From Saprospiraceae bacterium (GTDB lineage Bacteria; Bacteroidota; Bacteroidia; Chitinophagales; Saprospiraceae), in assembly GCA_016714985.1 (NCBI GenBank), contig JADKBS010000021.1, forward strand, positions 1-64,000: a DNA stretch of 64,000 bases, read 5' to 3'. The translations under genes and the position numbers were made by a program. Below the pieces are notes generated by a model, which worked only from the letters and a program-made list of their open reading frames with translations, was not told the origin of the DNA and ran no database searches. Below, piece after piece: positions 16,837-25,905 of this stretch; the first letter of the stretch is position 1; each line of letters begins with the position of its first letter.

Positions 16837-17712
16837 ATGTCAACGCCAACCAATCAAGAAGAAAGGGTCAGTTTGCTGGACAAGGTTTTAGTTTTCGTCC
16901 AGCAATTTGTCACCACATTGCTGATGCACCGCACTGCTGCTGAATTCATACGGGAGCACAAGCCTTGGCGTGGGATAGACCGCCTCGGATGGGTGGTATG
17001 GGCGATGTTCCTTGCTGGGGCAATGCTCAGTTACCAGTATTTCAGGGATTTCTACCAATTCGTGGACGAAGCCCGCCATAGCCAAGCGCCCTTGTCAGCC
17101 AGTCTGGCCGGGGCGATTTCTGGCGAACGTTTCAAATGGGCCTTGGAGGGTGGCCGCAAGTACCTTGTGATGATTGTGATGGAACTGGTGGTGTTTTATT
17201 TCATCCAGAAAACCCTCGAAATACGTTTGGGCCGCTCCCCGGAACTGACGACCAAATCCTTCATCAATGCCGAGGTGCGCATCTTCAAAGTAACTATCTT
17301 GGCATGGGTGCTTGAAACCATTGCCCGGGTTGTGTTCGTGGATGTGGCCTTGGGTATTGTTGGATTCGAATGGATGAAAAAACCAGCCGGCTTTCTAATA
17401 CAGTGCTACTTTCTCGGCTATTCGATGATAGACAACTATCACGAGTGCTTCAACCTGAAAGTAGCCAACAGCGAACATAGAACCCGAAGGACTGCCGTAG
17501 GAGTGGCAGTCGCTACGGGCCTCGTTGCGCAAGTGCTGATGATAATACCCGGCCTTGGAGCTGTTATTGCCACCATGCTGGGCGCTGTCACCGCTACGCT
17601 GGCAATGGAAAGGTTCGCCCCAGTAACAGAAGCAGAGCATCTAACCATCATTGCGGAAAACGAGTCGAAGCACCGTAATAAGAAGCGCAACGAGCAGCCA
17701 TTGCAAAGCTGA
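16837..17712 (+). CDS. EI24/CysZ-like multi-pass membrane protein
   Basis: A 291-residue protein with four or more hydrophobic segments. The last part, YSMIDNYHECFNLKVANSEHRTRR followed by VLMIIPGLGAVIATMLGAVTATLAMERF, resembles the closing region of the EI24/CysZ family, in which a loop with a Tyr/Glu-Arg motif precedes a Gly-rich helix pair. CysZ moves sulphate, but the Bacteroidota relatives are uncharacterised and no sulphur genes are nearby. The assignment is by pattern only. Confidence 0.55.
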   Translation: MSTPTNQEERVSLLDKVLVFVQQFVTTLLMHRTAAEFIREHKPWRGIDRLGWVVWAMFLAGAMLSYQYFRDFYQFVDEARHSQAPLSASLAGAISGERFKWALEGGRKYLVMIVMELVVFYFIQKTLEIRLGRSPELTTKSFINAEVRIFKVTILAWVLETIARVVFVDVALGIVGFEWMKKPAGFLIQCYFLGYSMIDNYHECFNLKVANSEHRTRRTAVGVAVATGLVAQVLMIIPGLGAVIATMLGAVTATLAMERFAPVTEAEHLTIIAENESKHRNKKRNEQPLQS

Positions 17713-17861
17713 TTGCGTTCAAAAGTCGGCAAACGGCACTACCTCGTCGAAGAAAAAGCCATGGAGCCGAAAATCGGGCTTATACTTGGGGAAAATTAGG
17801 CATTTAGACATTAGATGGTTAGGTCTTTGGTCAAATGTCTCAAGTCTAACATCAGCTAGAA

Positions 17862-18599
17862 ATGGAAGATTTCATAAAAAACGCAGCCGAAGGGCTAAAA
17901 AACAAAGTAATGAGCGACTTCAAAGATGTGAAACAAGAGCGTGAAAAGCACGCCGAAACCATCGTGCGCAACCACGTTCTGTTCAGTATGGGTGCTGGCG
18001 CAATACCCGTGCCCGTGGCCGATGTGCTGGCCGTGAGTGCTTCGCAATTGGACATGATCCGCCAACTCTGCAAGGTCTATGACTTGGACTTTGCCGAGAC
18101 CCAAGGCAAGGCCATCGTGTCTGCGCTTACTGCATCCACGCTCGCAAGGATAGGTGCGGCGAGCTTGGGCAAACTGATACCGGGCATTGGCTCCATTGTG
18201 AGCGGCGTGGCAAATGCAGCCATGGCCGGGGCCAGCACCTACGCACTGGGCCAGGTGTTCAAGTCCCATTTCGACACAGGCGGCACCATCCTCGACTTCG
18301 ACCCAGACAGGCTCAAGAAACGCTACAAGGAGCAGTTCGAAAAAGGTAAAAAAGTAGCCGAGGAACTTAGGAAGCAGCACGAAGCCAAGCAAAAAGCGGA
18401 GGAAGCTGTTGCACCCACTGCCGCCCCGCCCGTTGAATCGGAACTCGTGCCGGATGCACCGCCCGTTGCAGCAGCAGCTCCCAAAGGTCCCAACGACGCA
18501 GACATCATCACCCGCTTGAAAGAATTGGGCGAACTGAAAGCCGCTGGTATTATTACGGAAGAAGAGTTCGAGAAGATGAAAAAAAGGATTTTGAAATAG
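17862..18599 (+). CDS. DUF697/YcjF-like protein with SHOCT tail
   Basis: A 245-residue protein. Residues about 20-145 are a hydrophobic, Gly/Ala-rich helical domain (GAGAIPVPVADVLAVSASQLDMIRQL, then LGKLIPGIGSIVSGVANAAMAG) as in DUF697 proteins. A charged coiled linker and a Pro/Ala-rich stretch lead to a C-terminal SHOCT motif (ELGELKAAGIITEEEFEKMK), a short oligomerisation-like tail. It is probably associated with the inner membrane. A second SHOCT protein is at 22722-23510. The 150 bases before this gene hold no clear gene. Confidence 0.75.
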   Translation: MEDFIKNAAEGLKNKVMSDFKDVKQEREKHAETIVRNHVLFSMGAGAIPVPVADVLAVSASQLDMIRQLCKVYDLDFAETQGKAIVSALTASTLARIGAASLGKLIPGIGSIVSGVANAAMAGASTYALGQVFKSHFDTGGTILDFDPDRLKKRYKEQFEKGKKVAEELRKQHEAKQKAEEAVAPTAAPPVESELVPDAPPVAAAAPKGPNDADIITRLKELGELKAAGIITEEEFEKMKKRILK

Positions 18600-18610
18600 G
18601 GACAAGGAAT

Positions 18611-18644
18611 GAGGGATGAGGGATGAAATGACCCCTCATCCCTC
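18611..18644. terminator. hairpin between convergent genes
   Basis: GAGGGATGAGGG pairs with CCCTCATCCCTC across a nine-base loop, between the stop of the SHOCT protein (18599) and the stop of tsaD (18660). The position suits a bidirectional terminator. Confidence 0.6.
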
Positions 18645-18659
18645 CATACCCCCATACCT

Positions 18660-19661
18660 TCATACCTCAAACCTTGCCACCGGGGCAGCATCCTGCCCGA
18701 CAAATTCACCGTTTAGGTATTTAAAGTAAGCAGTGACAGCAATCATTGCAGCATTGTCCGTGCAAAACTCGAAACGGGGGATGTAAATGTTCCAACCTTC
18801 CTTTTTGCCCATTGCCTCCAGACCAGCCCTCAGGCCACTGTTGGCAGATACGCCACCTGCTATGGCAATTTCCTTGATACCTGTCTGTTGCGCAGCCTTG
18901 CGCAGTTTTTTCAATAATATGGATACGATACGGTCCTGCACTGAGGCGCAGATGTCGGGCAAGTTTTCCTGGATGAAATTAGGGTTTGCCTTTATTTGTT
19001 CTTTGATGAAATAAAGGATGGCAGTTTTTAGGCCGCTGAAGCTGAAACTGAGGCCGGGCACTTGTGGCTCTGGGAAGTCAAAGACGGGCTTTCCCTGTTG
19101 TGCCAGCCGGTCAATGATGGGGCCAGCGGGGTATTCGAGGCCGAGCATCTTGCCCGTCTTGTCGAAGGCTTCGCCTGCGGCATCGTCAATCGTTTCACCG
19201 AGCAGCTCCATTTCGAGGTGGTTTTTTACCAGCAGGATTTGGGTGTGGCCGCCGCTCACGGTCAGGCATAGGAACGGCAATGCGGGCTTTGGGTCCTCAG
19301 CGAAATGCGCCAAGACGTGCGCCTGCATGTGGTGAACCTCGATGAGTGGCAAGCCGAGGCTAAGGGCCATTGCCTTTGCAAACGATGCCCCCACGATGAG
19401 CGAGCCGATGAGGCCCGGCCCTTTGGTGAAGGCGATGGCACTCAGTTCGTGCTTATCTATGCCCGCATTGCGGAGCGCAAGGTCAACTACGGGCACAATG
19501 TTCTCTTGGTGGGCACGAGAGGCCACTTCTGGCACCACGCCACCATATTGTCGGTGTACGGCTTGGCTGGCCACAATATTGCTCAGCACAACCCCATCAC
19601 GCAGCACCGAAGCGGCAGTGTCGTCGCAAGAAGATTCGATAGCCAAAATAATTATGCTCAC
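18660..19661 (-). CDS. tsaD: tRNA N6-adenosine threonylcarbamoyltransferase TsaD
   Basis: A 333-residue essential enzyme that transfers threonylcarbamoyl to A37 of tRNAs reading ANN codons, working with TsaB and TsaE. Motifs include ILAIESSCDDTAASV at the start, the iron-binding HHMQAH (His111 and His115), TVSGGHTQI and AIAGGVSANSGLR. Length is standard. The partners are not in the window. It is divergent from the bactofilin gene. The C-terminal domain of HypF in this window belongs to the same Kae1-like superfamily. Confidence 0.96.
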   Translation of the reverse strand: MSIIILAIESSCDDTAASVLRDGVVLSNIVASQAVHRQYGGVVPEVASRAHQENIVPVVDLALRNAGIDKHELSAIAFTKGPGLIGSLIVGASFAKAMALSLGLPLIEVHHMQAHVLAHFAEDPKPALPFLCLTVSGGHTQILLVKNHLEMELLGETIDDAAGEAFDKTGKMLGLEYPAGPIIDRLAQQGKPVFDFPEPQVPGLSFSFSGLKTAILYFIKEQIKANPNFIQENLPDICASVQDRIVSILLKKLRKAAQQTGIKEIAIAGGVSANSGLRAGLEAMGKKEGWNIYIPRFEFCTDNAAMIAVTAYFKYLNGEFVGQDAAPVARFEV

Positions 19662-19903
19662 CCTGTAATTTATTTTATTCGTTTTATTCTACTTTTATGC
19701 CCGAAACACAGCCAGAAAGGCAGCTCGGGTATCTGCTGCAAAATTACCCAACCACACAGAGGAACAAAAAAAATAAAGAAGCCGCTGAAACTTGCTCCAT
19801 GTTTGTGGAAACACAAATAGTTGATTATCAATTGTTTTTAAGCAAAAAAATAGAGACAGTTTGGGCGGCGAACCATTCAATAATTTTTCCAAAACGACAC
19901 AAC

Positions 19904-20287
19904 ATGCTTGGTGCAAAATCAAAACAACCTGCCGAAAAGACGCTGACCGTGGTGGCAAACGCTGCAAAAGACTCCCAAGATACCTGCGTGGTGGCTGCCG
20001 GCACGTCCATCGAAGGCAAGTTCGCTGCCGCTGAAAACGTTCGGTTAGATGGCTTACTAAAAGGGGAAGTCAAGTGTTCCCAGCGCCTCGTGATGGGCGA
20101 AACAGGGCGGATTGAAGGGAATATCCGCACAAAAGACGCCATCATCATGGGAAACATCGAGGGAGAAATAGTGGCAGAAGGCACACTTCACCTCAAAGGC
20201 ACCGCCTTTATCAGGGGCAGCATCACTGCCAAGTACATGGTGGTGGATGAAGGCGCAAGGTACGTTGGGGACTGTAAGATTGGGTAA
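19904..20287 (+). CDS. bactofilin
   Basis: A 127-residue bactofilin, a small cytoskeletal protein that polymerises into filaments at the membrane. A short disordered head (AKSKQPAEKTL) leads to a right-handed beta-helix of about 100 residues with the repeating pattern of small and hydrophobic residues (GTSIEGKFAAAENVRLDGLLKGE and on). The frame is open far upstream, but only the sequence from MLGAKSKQPAEK onward has bactofilin character. It stands alone, 239 bases before the next gene. In this gap I see only a G/C-rich stretch near 20350-20420. Confidence 0.85.
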   Translation: MLGAKSKQPAEKTLTVVANAAKDSQDTCVVAAGTSIEGKFAAAENVRLDGLLKGEVKCSQRLVMGETGRIEGNIRTKDAIIMGNIEGEIVAEGTLHLKGTAFIRGSITAKYMVVDEGARYVGDCKIG

Positions 20288-20526
20288 GCGGTAATGCTGT
20301 TTTGGGTATTTTGCCCTTATTTAGAAAAAAAACGTCATTTTTCGCACCAAAACCCAGTTGCCTTGCATCTGTCGCAAGGCACAGGCTTGCGGTCTGCACT
20401 ACGGGCGCATTGGCCGCTGCAGAAATTTAATTTATCGCCTTGTGAAACCGGATGATTCCTTAAAATTGCACTCTCAAAAGCCATACAATTAAAAAAACTT
20501 CTAACATTGCATCAAAACAGACCGGA

Positions 20527-21111
20527 ATGAAAAAGAGAACGATTTTCAACGCATTGATGTTCCTGCTAATCATTGGCCTTGGCTATGTCCTCTACACTCA
20601 GATTCAGGAACCAATTGCCTTCCAGAATATGAAGAGCGAGCGTGAGAAGGCCGTGATTGACAAACTCGTAAAAATCCGCAAAGCACAGGAAGCCTACCGT
20701 GGTGTTACGGGCAAGTTCGCTGGCTCTTTTGAAGAACTCTCCAATACGCTCAAAACGGGAAGGTTCGTTATCGTGAACATCAAGGGTGATGCCGACGACA
20801 TCAACAACCAAAAAATTACCTACGATACGTCCTACGTGAGTGCTATTGACTCCATTATGACCTTGGGCATCGAGTTGGACGGCCTCGACGTAGTTCCCTA
20901 TGGCGATGGTGCCAAGTTTGACATCAAGGCTGATACCGCTACTTACCAGCAAACATTGGTGGACGTAGTTGAAGTGGGCACGGCTTATGGCACTTTCATG
21001 GCGCAGTTCAAAGACCCGAAATTCAAGAAGTACGACGAAAAATACGACCCCAAGAAGAAAATCAAGTTCGGCGACTTGAGCAGACCACTTTTAACTGGTA
21101 CCTGGGAGTGA
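20527..21111 (+). CDS. membrane-anchored hypothetical protein
   Basis: A 194-residue protein with one N-terminal membrane helix (NALMFLLIIGLGYVLYTQI) and a soluble domain probably outside the cytoplasm. The stretch RKAQEAYRGVTGKFAGSFEELSN is reminiscent of pilin-like or pseudopilin solvent-exposed helices, but no cleavage motif is visible. Its stop overlaps the DUF3822 gene by four bases, so the two are translationally coupled, and the order TM protein, DUF3822, rsmD suggests an old conserved cluster. Function unknown. Confidence 0.75.
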   Translation: MKKRTIFNALMFLLIIGLGYVLYTQIQEPIAFQNMKSEREKAVIDKLVKIRKAQEAYRGVTGKFAGSFEELSNTLKTGRFVIVNIKGDADDINNQKITYDTSYVSAIDSIMTLGIELDGLDVVPYGDGAKFDIKADTATYQQTLVDVVEVGTAYGTFMAQFKDPKFKKYDEKYDPKKKIKFGDLSRPLLTGTWE

Positions 21112-21962
21112 GCTACGATATCCTTGAATCTGGTTTCAACAAGAAATTATCAACTGCCTACCAACTGTCCGTCCTAATTGGGGTGGACAGTTTGGTTTAT
21201 TTCGCATTTGATACCAACAACAACGAAGCCATGTTGTTGCGGTCGGTTTCGTATGTACAAGTGCCGGGCACGGCCAATTTCAGCCTCACCGAAGAGCTAA
21301 AGAAGATTTTTTCCAGGGAGGACCTGCTCACCTACCTTTTCCGCAGGGTAAAAATCACCATGCCCGATATACAGCCCGTGCTGGTGCCGGCTCGGCTCTA
21401 CAACGAGTACGAAAAAACGACCTACTTTAATGAGTTGATGGCCGATGGCAAAGGCGAAGGCATCCATAACGATGAAGTGGAAGAGCTTGCACTCCAAATC
21501 CTCTACCCTACCGACCCCGCATTGATGTCGGTGCTGAAAAAACAGTTTCCGACCGCCAAGTTTTACAACAATGCAACGCCTTACCTCCTAGGTTGCCGCA
21601 AGATTGCCAATGAAGACCGGGCAAAGAACCTGTTCGTCCATTTCACCCAGAACAATATCTACATCGCCCTCTTCGAGAAAAAGAACCTTCAGTTCTTTAA
21701 CACCTTTAGCTACCAAACGGCTGGCGATGTACTCTACTACGTGTTGTTGACCTATAATCAGCACAACCTCGACCCAGCACAACAGCCGCTGAACATCTCC
21801 GGCCAGTTGCTGAACAATGCCGAGATATACAAGACCTTGTTCCGCTATATCGGCGAGCTGAAATTTGTTGAATTTCCCAGCTTCATGCAGTTCAGTCGAA
21901 AATTCAGCGACGTGCCTCAGCACTTCTTTTTCGACCTATACTCCTTGGCACTTTGCAAATGA
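21108..21962 (+). CDS. DUF3822 family protein
   Basis: A 284-residue protein of the Bacteroidota-specific DUF3822 group, with an actin/hexokinase-like flavour: LIGVDSLVYFAFD near the N-terminus, LFVHFTQNNIYIALFEKKNLQFFNTF in the middle, and LNISGQLL towards the end. The family commonly lies next to rsmD, as here. The start is a GTG inside GTGA, overlapping the previous gene. The molecular role is unknown. A structural analogy to PilM-like ATPases is possible, given the upstream membrane protein, but unproven. Confidence 0.8.
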   Translation: MSYDILESGFNKKLSTAYQLSVLIGVDSLVYFAFDTNNNEAMLLRSVSYVQVPGTANFSLTEELKKIFSREDLLTYLFRRVKITMPDIQPVLVPARLYNEYEKTTYFNELMADGKGEGIHNDEVEELALQILYPTDPALMSVLKKQFPTAKFYNNATPYLLGCRKIANEDRAKNLFVHFTQNNIYIALFEKKNLQFFNTFSYQTAGDVLYYVLLTYNQHNLDPAQQPLNISGQLLNNAEIYKTLFRYIGELKFVEFPSFMQFSRKFSDVPQHFFFDLYSLALCK

Positions 21963-21966
21963 CCCG

Positions 21967-22059
21967 ATTGCGGGGGCGCAGATTGCGGATTTCGGAACTT
22001 GTCCCGACATGCCTCGGGGTTAGGGATTAGGGATGCCGCAAATCCGCAAATCCGCAATC
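21967..22059. repeat. imperfect inverted repeat of AATCCGC words
   Basis: The left part 21967-21997 carries GATTGCGG and GCGGATTTCGG. The right part 22036-22059 carries AAATCCGC repeated in near tandem. The hairpin fills the gap between DUF3822 and rsmD. The same words occur as a single arm at 38130-38161, just before the tRNA gene. Confidence 0.6.
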
Positions 22060-22076
22060 CCAAATCCGCCATCGAA

Positions 22077-22634
22077 ATGCGAATTATCTCCGGCAAGTTC
22101 AAAGGCCGCCGTTTCAATCCGCCTGCTGACAAGTGGCCCACCCGACCCACCACCGACATGGCCAAGGAAGGGCTGTTCAACATCCTGCAACATGCACTGG
22201 ACTTTGAGTCCTTGAAAGTGCTCGACCTATTCGGGGGTACTGGCTCGCACAGCTACGAGTTCATCAGCCGAGGCTGCGAGGACGTGACCTATGTGGACAA
22301 GTTTCCTGCTTGCGCAAAATTCGTGGAACAGGTTGCGAAGCAGCTTGATATCCAAGCGTTTATAAAAATAGTGAATGCCGACGTGTTCCGTTTCATTGAG
22401 CGGTCGGTGGTTCAGTACGATTTCATCTTTGCCGACCCGCCCTTTCAGATGCCTGCCATTGACACGCTGCCCAACCTCGTTTTTGAAAAAAACATGCTAA
22501 GCCCCGGCGGTTGGTTCGTGCTGGAGCACAATGGGCTGCACGACTTCGAGACCCATCCACGCTTCACGCAACAGCGGCATTATGGAGGCACTCATTTCAG
22601 CTTTTTTGAAATGCCAGCGGTGGAAGGAGCCTAA
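22077..22634 (+). CDS. rsmD: 16S rRNA (guanine966-N2)-methyltransferase RsmD
   Basis: A 185-residue SAM-dependent methylase that modifies G966 of 16S rRNA. MRIISGKFKGRRF and RPTTDMAKEGLFNIL are the conserved N-terminal region, LDLFGGTGSHSYEFISRG binds SAM, and FADPPF is the catalytic DPPY/F motif. The start is set by the MRIISGKFKGR motif, since the upstream extension is repeat sequence. Confidence 0.93.
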   Translation: MRIISGKFKGRRFNPPADKWPTRPTTDMAKEGLFNILQHALDFESLKVLDLFGGTGSHSYEFISRGCEDVTYVDKFPACAKFVEQVAKQLDIQAFIKIVNADVFRFIERSVVQYDFIFADPPFQMPAIDTLPNLVFEKNMLSPGGWFVLEHNGLHDFETHPRFTQQRHYGGTHFSFFEMPAVEGA

Positions 22635-22721
22635 TCATGGACGTAGTCTGTGATATTTTGGACAAACTCGATTTATCGTCAACGCAGAAACCACTAACTT
22701 GCTGGTCAATTGAATAGACCT

Positions 22722-23510
22722 ATGAAAAACAAGAATACCGCCGGAATCTTTGCCCTGCTATTTGGCCCGTTTGGGCTGCACCGCTTTTACCTTGGCGACC
22801 GAAAGTTGGGTAAGCTTTATGCCATTGCCACTGCATTCCTGTTCTTCGCTTCCTTTAAGGTGAACGCTCCTATAGTATTCATTATGGGTATAGTGTCATT
22901 CATTGATGCCATGCTGCTTTTCTCGATGGACAGGGAAGAGTTCAACGAAAAATACAACCAACGATTCCTGAATCGCCCAAAATATGCCACAGAACCTGCG
23001 CCCCGGCAGCAGCCACAGCAAGTGTCCTTGGCCGCTGATGCCCCAAACCCATGGAAGGCCACTGGCATCCAAAAATTCAAGGACTACGATTATGACGCAG
23101 CGCTGGAAGATTTCAAAAAATCGCTCACCGTCAAGTACGATGACCCCGCCGTGCATTTCAACCTTGCTTGCTGCTACTCATTGAACGAGCGGCCCGATCC
23201 GGCATTTTTTCATCTCACAAAGGCGGTGCATTTCGGCTTTGTTGACTTCGATAAAATCGAAAAGCACGAGTCACTGGCATACCTGCGCACCCTTCCGGAG
23301 TTCAAGGAGTTTGTGAAAAAAGGTTACCAATTGCACGGCTCCGCCCCAGCCGAGCAGGATATAAAACTGGATTTACCAGTGCAAAAAACTTCCAAAGTAG
23401 AACAGCCATCACTGCTCGAACAAATCAAGCGGCTGAGCGAACTGAGGGAGCAAGGTCTATTGACCGAAGAAGAATTCAATGGAATGCGGTCTGAGGTGCT
23501 TAGAGGGTGA
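22722..23510 (+). CDS. TM2-domain protein with TPR-like region and SHOCT tail
   Basis: A 262-residue protein with three modules. Residues 1-65 are a TM2 domain (AGIFALLFGPFGLHRFYLGDRKLGKLY plus a second helix pair). The middle is a TPR-like unit with the lines ATGIQKFKDYDYDAALEDF and AVHFNLACCYSLNE. The C-terminus is a SHOCT motif (IKRLSELREQGLLTEEEFNGM). Function is unknown. The ATG at 22722 is preferred over the TTG four codons earlier. A strong palindrome follows the stop. Confidence 0.8.
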   Translation: MKNKNTAGIFALLFGPFGLHRFYLGDRKLGKLYAIATAFLFFASFKVNAPIVFIMGIVSFIDAMLLFSMDREEFNEKYNQRFLNRPKYATEPAPRQQPQQVSLAADAPNPWKATGIQKFKDYDYDAALEDFKKSLTVKYDDPAVHFNLACCYSLNERPDPAFFHLTKAVHFGFVDFDKIEKHESLAYLRTLPEFKEFVKKGYQLHGSAPAEQDIKLDLPVQKTSKVEQPSLLEQIKRLSELREQGLLTEEEFNGMRSEVLRG

Positions 23511-23522
23511 GAGATGTGAGAG

Positions 23523-23602
23523 GGGTGAGCGGGTGAGAAAAGAGAGAGGGTGAGAGAACCGTTGCGTCCTCTCACCCTCTCTCTTTTCTCACCTGCTCAC
23601 CC
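23523..23602. terminator. 34-bp palindrome between convergent genes
   Basis: The arms 23523-23556 and 23569-23602 are reverse complements with a single mismatch over 34 bases, purine-rich on the left (AGAGAGAGGGTGAGAG) with a 12-base loop. It lies between the TM2 gene and the convergent fusion gene, eight bases from the latter's stop. Function as a bidirectional terminator is likely, though the arms are far longer than needed. The AGAGAGGG words recall the GTAACTGCTTAG element. Confidence 0.7.
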
Positions 23603-23609
23603 GCTATAT

Positions 23610-25400
23610 TCAAACCCTGCTCAATGTCAATTTCTTTGCCACCATGACAGTGGCATGGAGTGCTACGCCCAACAGCGCCCAGAAGATGACGCTGGCACGG
23701 CGCACGATGCTGAACGAAATGATGAGTGCGGCGGGGTATCCCAGAATGGTCAATGCAGAGGCAATGCCCAATTCGTTGACACCGAGGCCAGCCGGCATAA
23801 AGAATACGGAGGCACTGACCGCTATTGCACCAGCGATGGTAATGATATCTGCCATGCTGGGGTCGAATCCGAGAATGACAAAAATGGCGTACATCTCCAC
23901 GAGGCTGAAAATACGGCTGAGGAACTTCCAGCCCGTGGCAGCAAAGAAACGGCCTGTCGGGATGGGTTCGCTGCGGTACTCTTCCAGCATCTTGAATTTT
24001 TTCAGCACAAAGCCCACTGCCTTGGAAGGAGCATGGGAAAGTGCCAGCCAAATAATGCCAAAGCTGGCAGCGTAGTGTACCACCGCCAAGATGGCCACAG
24101 TGGTGAACACCGCACTGGTCATGTCCACCAAAACAAGCGTGAAGGTGAGGCAAACGGCGGCAAACAGCATCCCCGTGATGGCCCGGATGAGCCGCTCAAC
24201 CACTACCGCACGGCTGGCCGTGTGCAGGTCGAGCCAGTTGGTCATGTGTTGGATCCGGTAAGGCTCCCCGCCAACCGATGCCAAAGGCAGGATGGTATTG
24301 TAGGCCTCGCCTGTGATGTTGTTGTAGAGCAAATCAAGGAAAGGTACTTTGTTGCGGATCAAGGTGCTGGTACAAAGCGTATTGGTAACAATCCAGAGGA
24401 TGGCCACAGAGAATACGAGGAACACTTTGCCGCCAATCAGCGACAACGATTCGGTCACCAAGTCAATAGGCACATAGAACAGAAGAGCAGCAATGATACC
24501 CAGGCCCAACAGGTAAGGAATGGCCTTTTTTGTTTTCTTCGAAAACAGCCTTTTGGGTTTCACGGCCTTAACGATGGTTGCCTCCGGCAAAAGGGCAGCT
24601 GCTTCGGGCGTAGGGAACATGAGCTTCAAGCGGCGCTCGGCTTCGTCCCGCATATTGGGGTCGTCCACGTCCTGCCATTGTGCGTTGTCGAGCACCACGG
24701 CACGAACGCCGTCGCCATCAATGAAGTGCTGAATGATACCACTTACGGAGTGGGCTCCTTGTTCGGCTTTTTCGGCAATGATGCTTCCATAGCCTTTGGG
24801 GAAGTAGAAAAGCCCTGTGTCCACGAGGTCGTACTCCTTGATTTCCTTGCCAATATTGTGGATGAAGCCGTTCCGGCTGGCCACTTTGGTAGCATCGTCC
24901 ATGTCGAAGACATTATCGAGGTCGGCATCGCAGGCGAGTGCTGGCAGTTCAGGGGCTTGTTTTGTTTTTTGGATAAAATCCCGCACGGTGTCCGGTGAGA
25001 AGATATGGTCGGACATGGTGAGCAGGAAAGCCTCGCTGAACCCAGCAGCACCAGCAGCGAAAGTGACGCCGTTGCCAAGTTCGTAATTTTCGCACTCAAC
25101 GTACTCAATATCAATGCCTTGCAGCCGCTCGATGCTTTTCATTTCGGGCACCACTTGGTCTTTGTAGGCCCCCACGACGATGCGGAAATGGCGGACGCCC
25201 GTTTCATGGAGCGTCAGGATGGCCCTTTCGAGGAGGCGGAGCCCACCGAGGTTCATCAACACCTTGGGCTTCAAAACGCCCTTCTCCCGAAAGCGAGAGC
25301 TTTTGCCAGCGGCCAAGATGACGGCATGGCGCACTGGTTTTTGGCTATCGGCCAAATTTTTCGCTGGAGAATCAATGACTGATTGGAAGACTGAATTCAT
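23610..25400 (-). CDS. nucleotidyltransferase fused to LPG-synthase-like membrane domain
   Basis: A 596-residue fusion. Residues about 24-245 are a sugar- or alcohol-phosphate nucleotidyltransferase, with AVILAAGKSSRF, the Lys-containing LKPKVLMNLGGLRLLERAI, LTMSDHIF and, near its end, DNAQWQDVDDP, most like inositol- or choline-phosphate cytidylyltransferases. Residues about 285-590 are a polytopic domain of the lysylphosphatidylglycerol-synthase/UPF0104 flippase-like type, with LPLASVGGEPYRI and FFMPAGLGVNELGIASALTILGYP. In relatives of the first half a CDP-alcohol phosphotransferase is the usual partner, so this pairing points to synthesis and movement of an unusual lipid head group. The substrate is not known. 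Confidence 0.8.
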   Translation of the reverse strand: MNSVFQSVIDSPAKNLADSQKPVRHAVILAAGKSSRFREKGVLKPKVLMNLGGLRLLERAILTLHETGVRHFRIVVGAYKDQVVPEMKSIERLQGIDIEYVECENYELGNGVTFAAGAAGFSEAFLLTMSDHIFSPDTVRDFIQKTKQAPELPALACDADLDNVFDMDDATKVASRNGFIHNIGKEIKEYDLVDTGLFYFPKGYGSIIAEKAEQGAHSVSGIIQHFIDGDGVRAVVLDNAQWQDVDDPNMRDEAERRLKLMFPTPEAAALLPEATIVKAVKPKRLFSKKTKKAIPYLLGLGIIAALLFYVPIDLVTESLSLIGGKVFLVFSVAILWIVTNTLCTSTLIRNKVPFLDLLYNNITGEAYNTILPLASVGGEPYRIQHMTNWLDLHTASRAVVVERLIRAITGMLFAAVCLTFTLVLVDMTSAVFTTVAILAVVHYAASFGIIWLALSHAPSKAVGFVLKKFKMLEEYRSEPIPTGRFFAATGWKFLSRIFSLVEMYAIFVILGFDPSMADIITIAGAIAVSASVFFMPAGLGVNELGIASALTILGYPAALIISFSIVRRASVIFWALLGVALHATVMVAKKLTLSRV

Positions 25401-25905
25401 TCAATATCGCTTGGTCGGTGTCAGGTGTGATTGTTTTTTGTTCCAATGTTGCTGTAAAGTGTGTGGTTACGCTAACAAAACGAAAAGGAATCAACGACCC
25501 AAAGTCCGTAATTATTATTTTTTGTTGTGCACAGCTAAGCTGGATTCACTTGGCTTTTATTTCGAAAAAGGCATTTCCTTAAATCTCATGAGATGGGAAA
25601 TAGTTCACGCCTTAGGGCCGTTTTTTCCTTTTTCTTCATCTACGATGATTCTAAGGTTTTAGACCACCCACTTAACTGAATATTATTCCTCAGCGCTGCG
25701 TGAAGGCTCAATTTTTTTTTCGAAGCAAAATTAAGTGGATGCTTAGGCTGGAAACACCATTAAGGTAGTGAAGCTGCCAAGAAATAGATGAGTTGTTGTT
25801 TTCAAGGCATGAAGTGTAGGGCAATAATTGATGGAACAGGAAACGGCTACGGCATAAACCTGCCGTAGCCGTTCCGAAACCAAGGCTCATAGCCTACCTG
25901 TTGTA
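25401..25905. other. 505-base intergenic region
   Basis: No credible coding frame on either strand. The right part holds the terminator hairpin at 25839-25875. The left part is AT-rich with several T-runs and should hold the promoter of the minus-strand fusion gene, but I cannot point to a convincing -7 box. Confidence 0.5.
25839..25875 (-). terminator. terminator hairpin of the PorW/SprE gene
   Basis: GGAAACGGCTACGGCA and TGCCGTAGCCGTTCC form a strong GC-rich hairpin with a six-base loop, 30 bases after the stop of the minus-strand gene ending at 25906. Confidence 0.65.

Noticed and set aside
17713..17861. Short plus-strand stretch VGKRHYLVEEKAMEPKIGL as a gene fragment
   Set aside because: No start, no recognised family and only about 25 residues; it cannot be told from chance.
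23550..24998. 482-codon open frame on the plus strand opposite the fusion gene
   Set aside because: It is His/Gly/Asn-rich with no domain and opposes a gene with clear motifs on the other strand.
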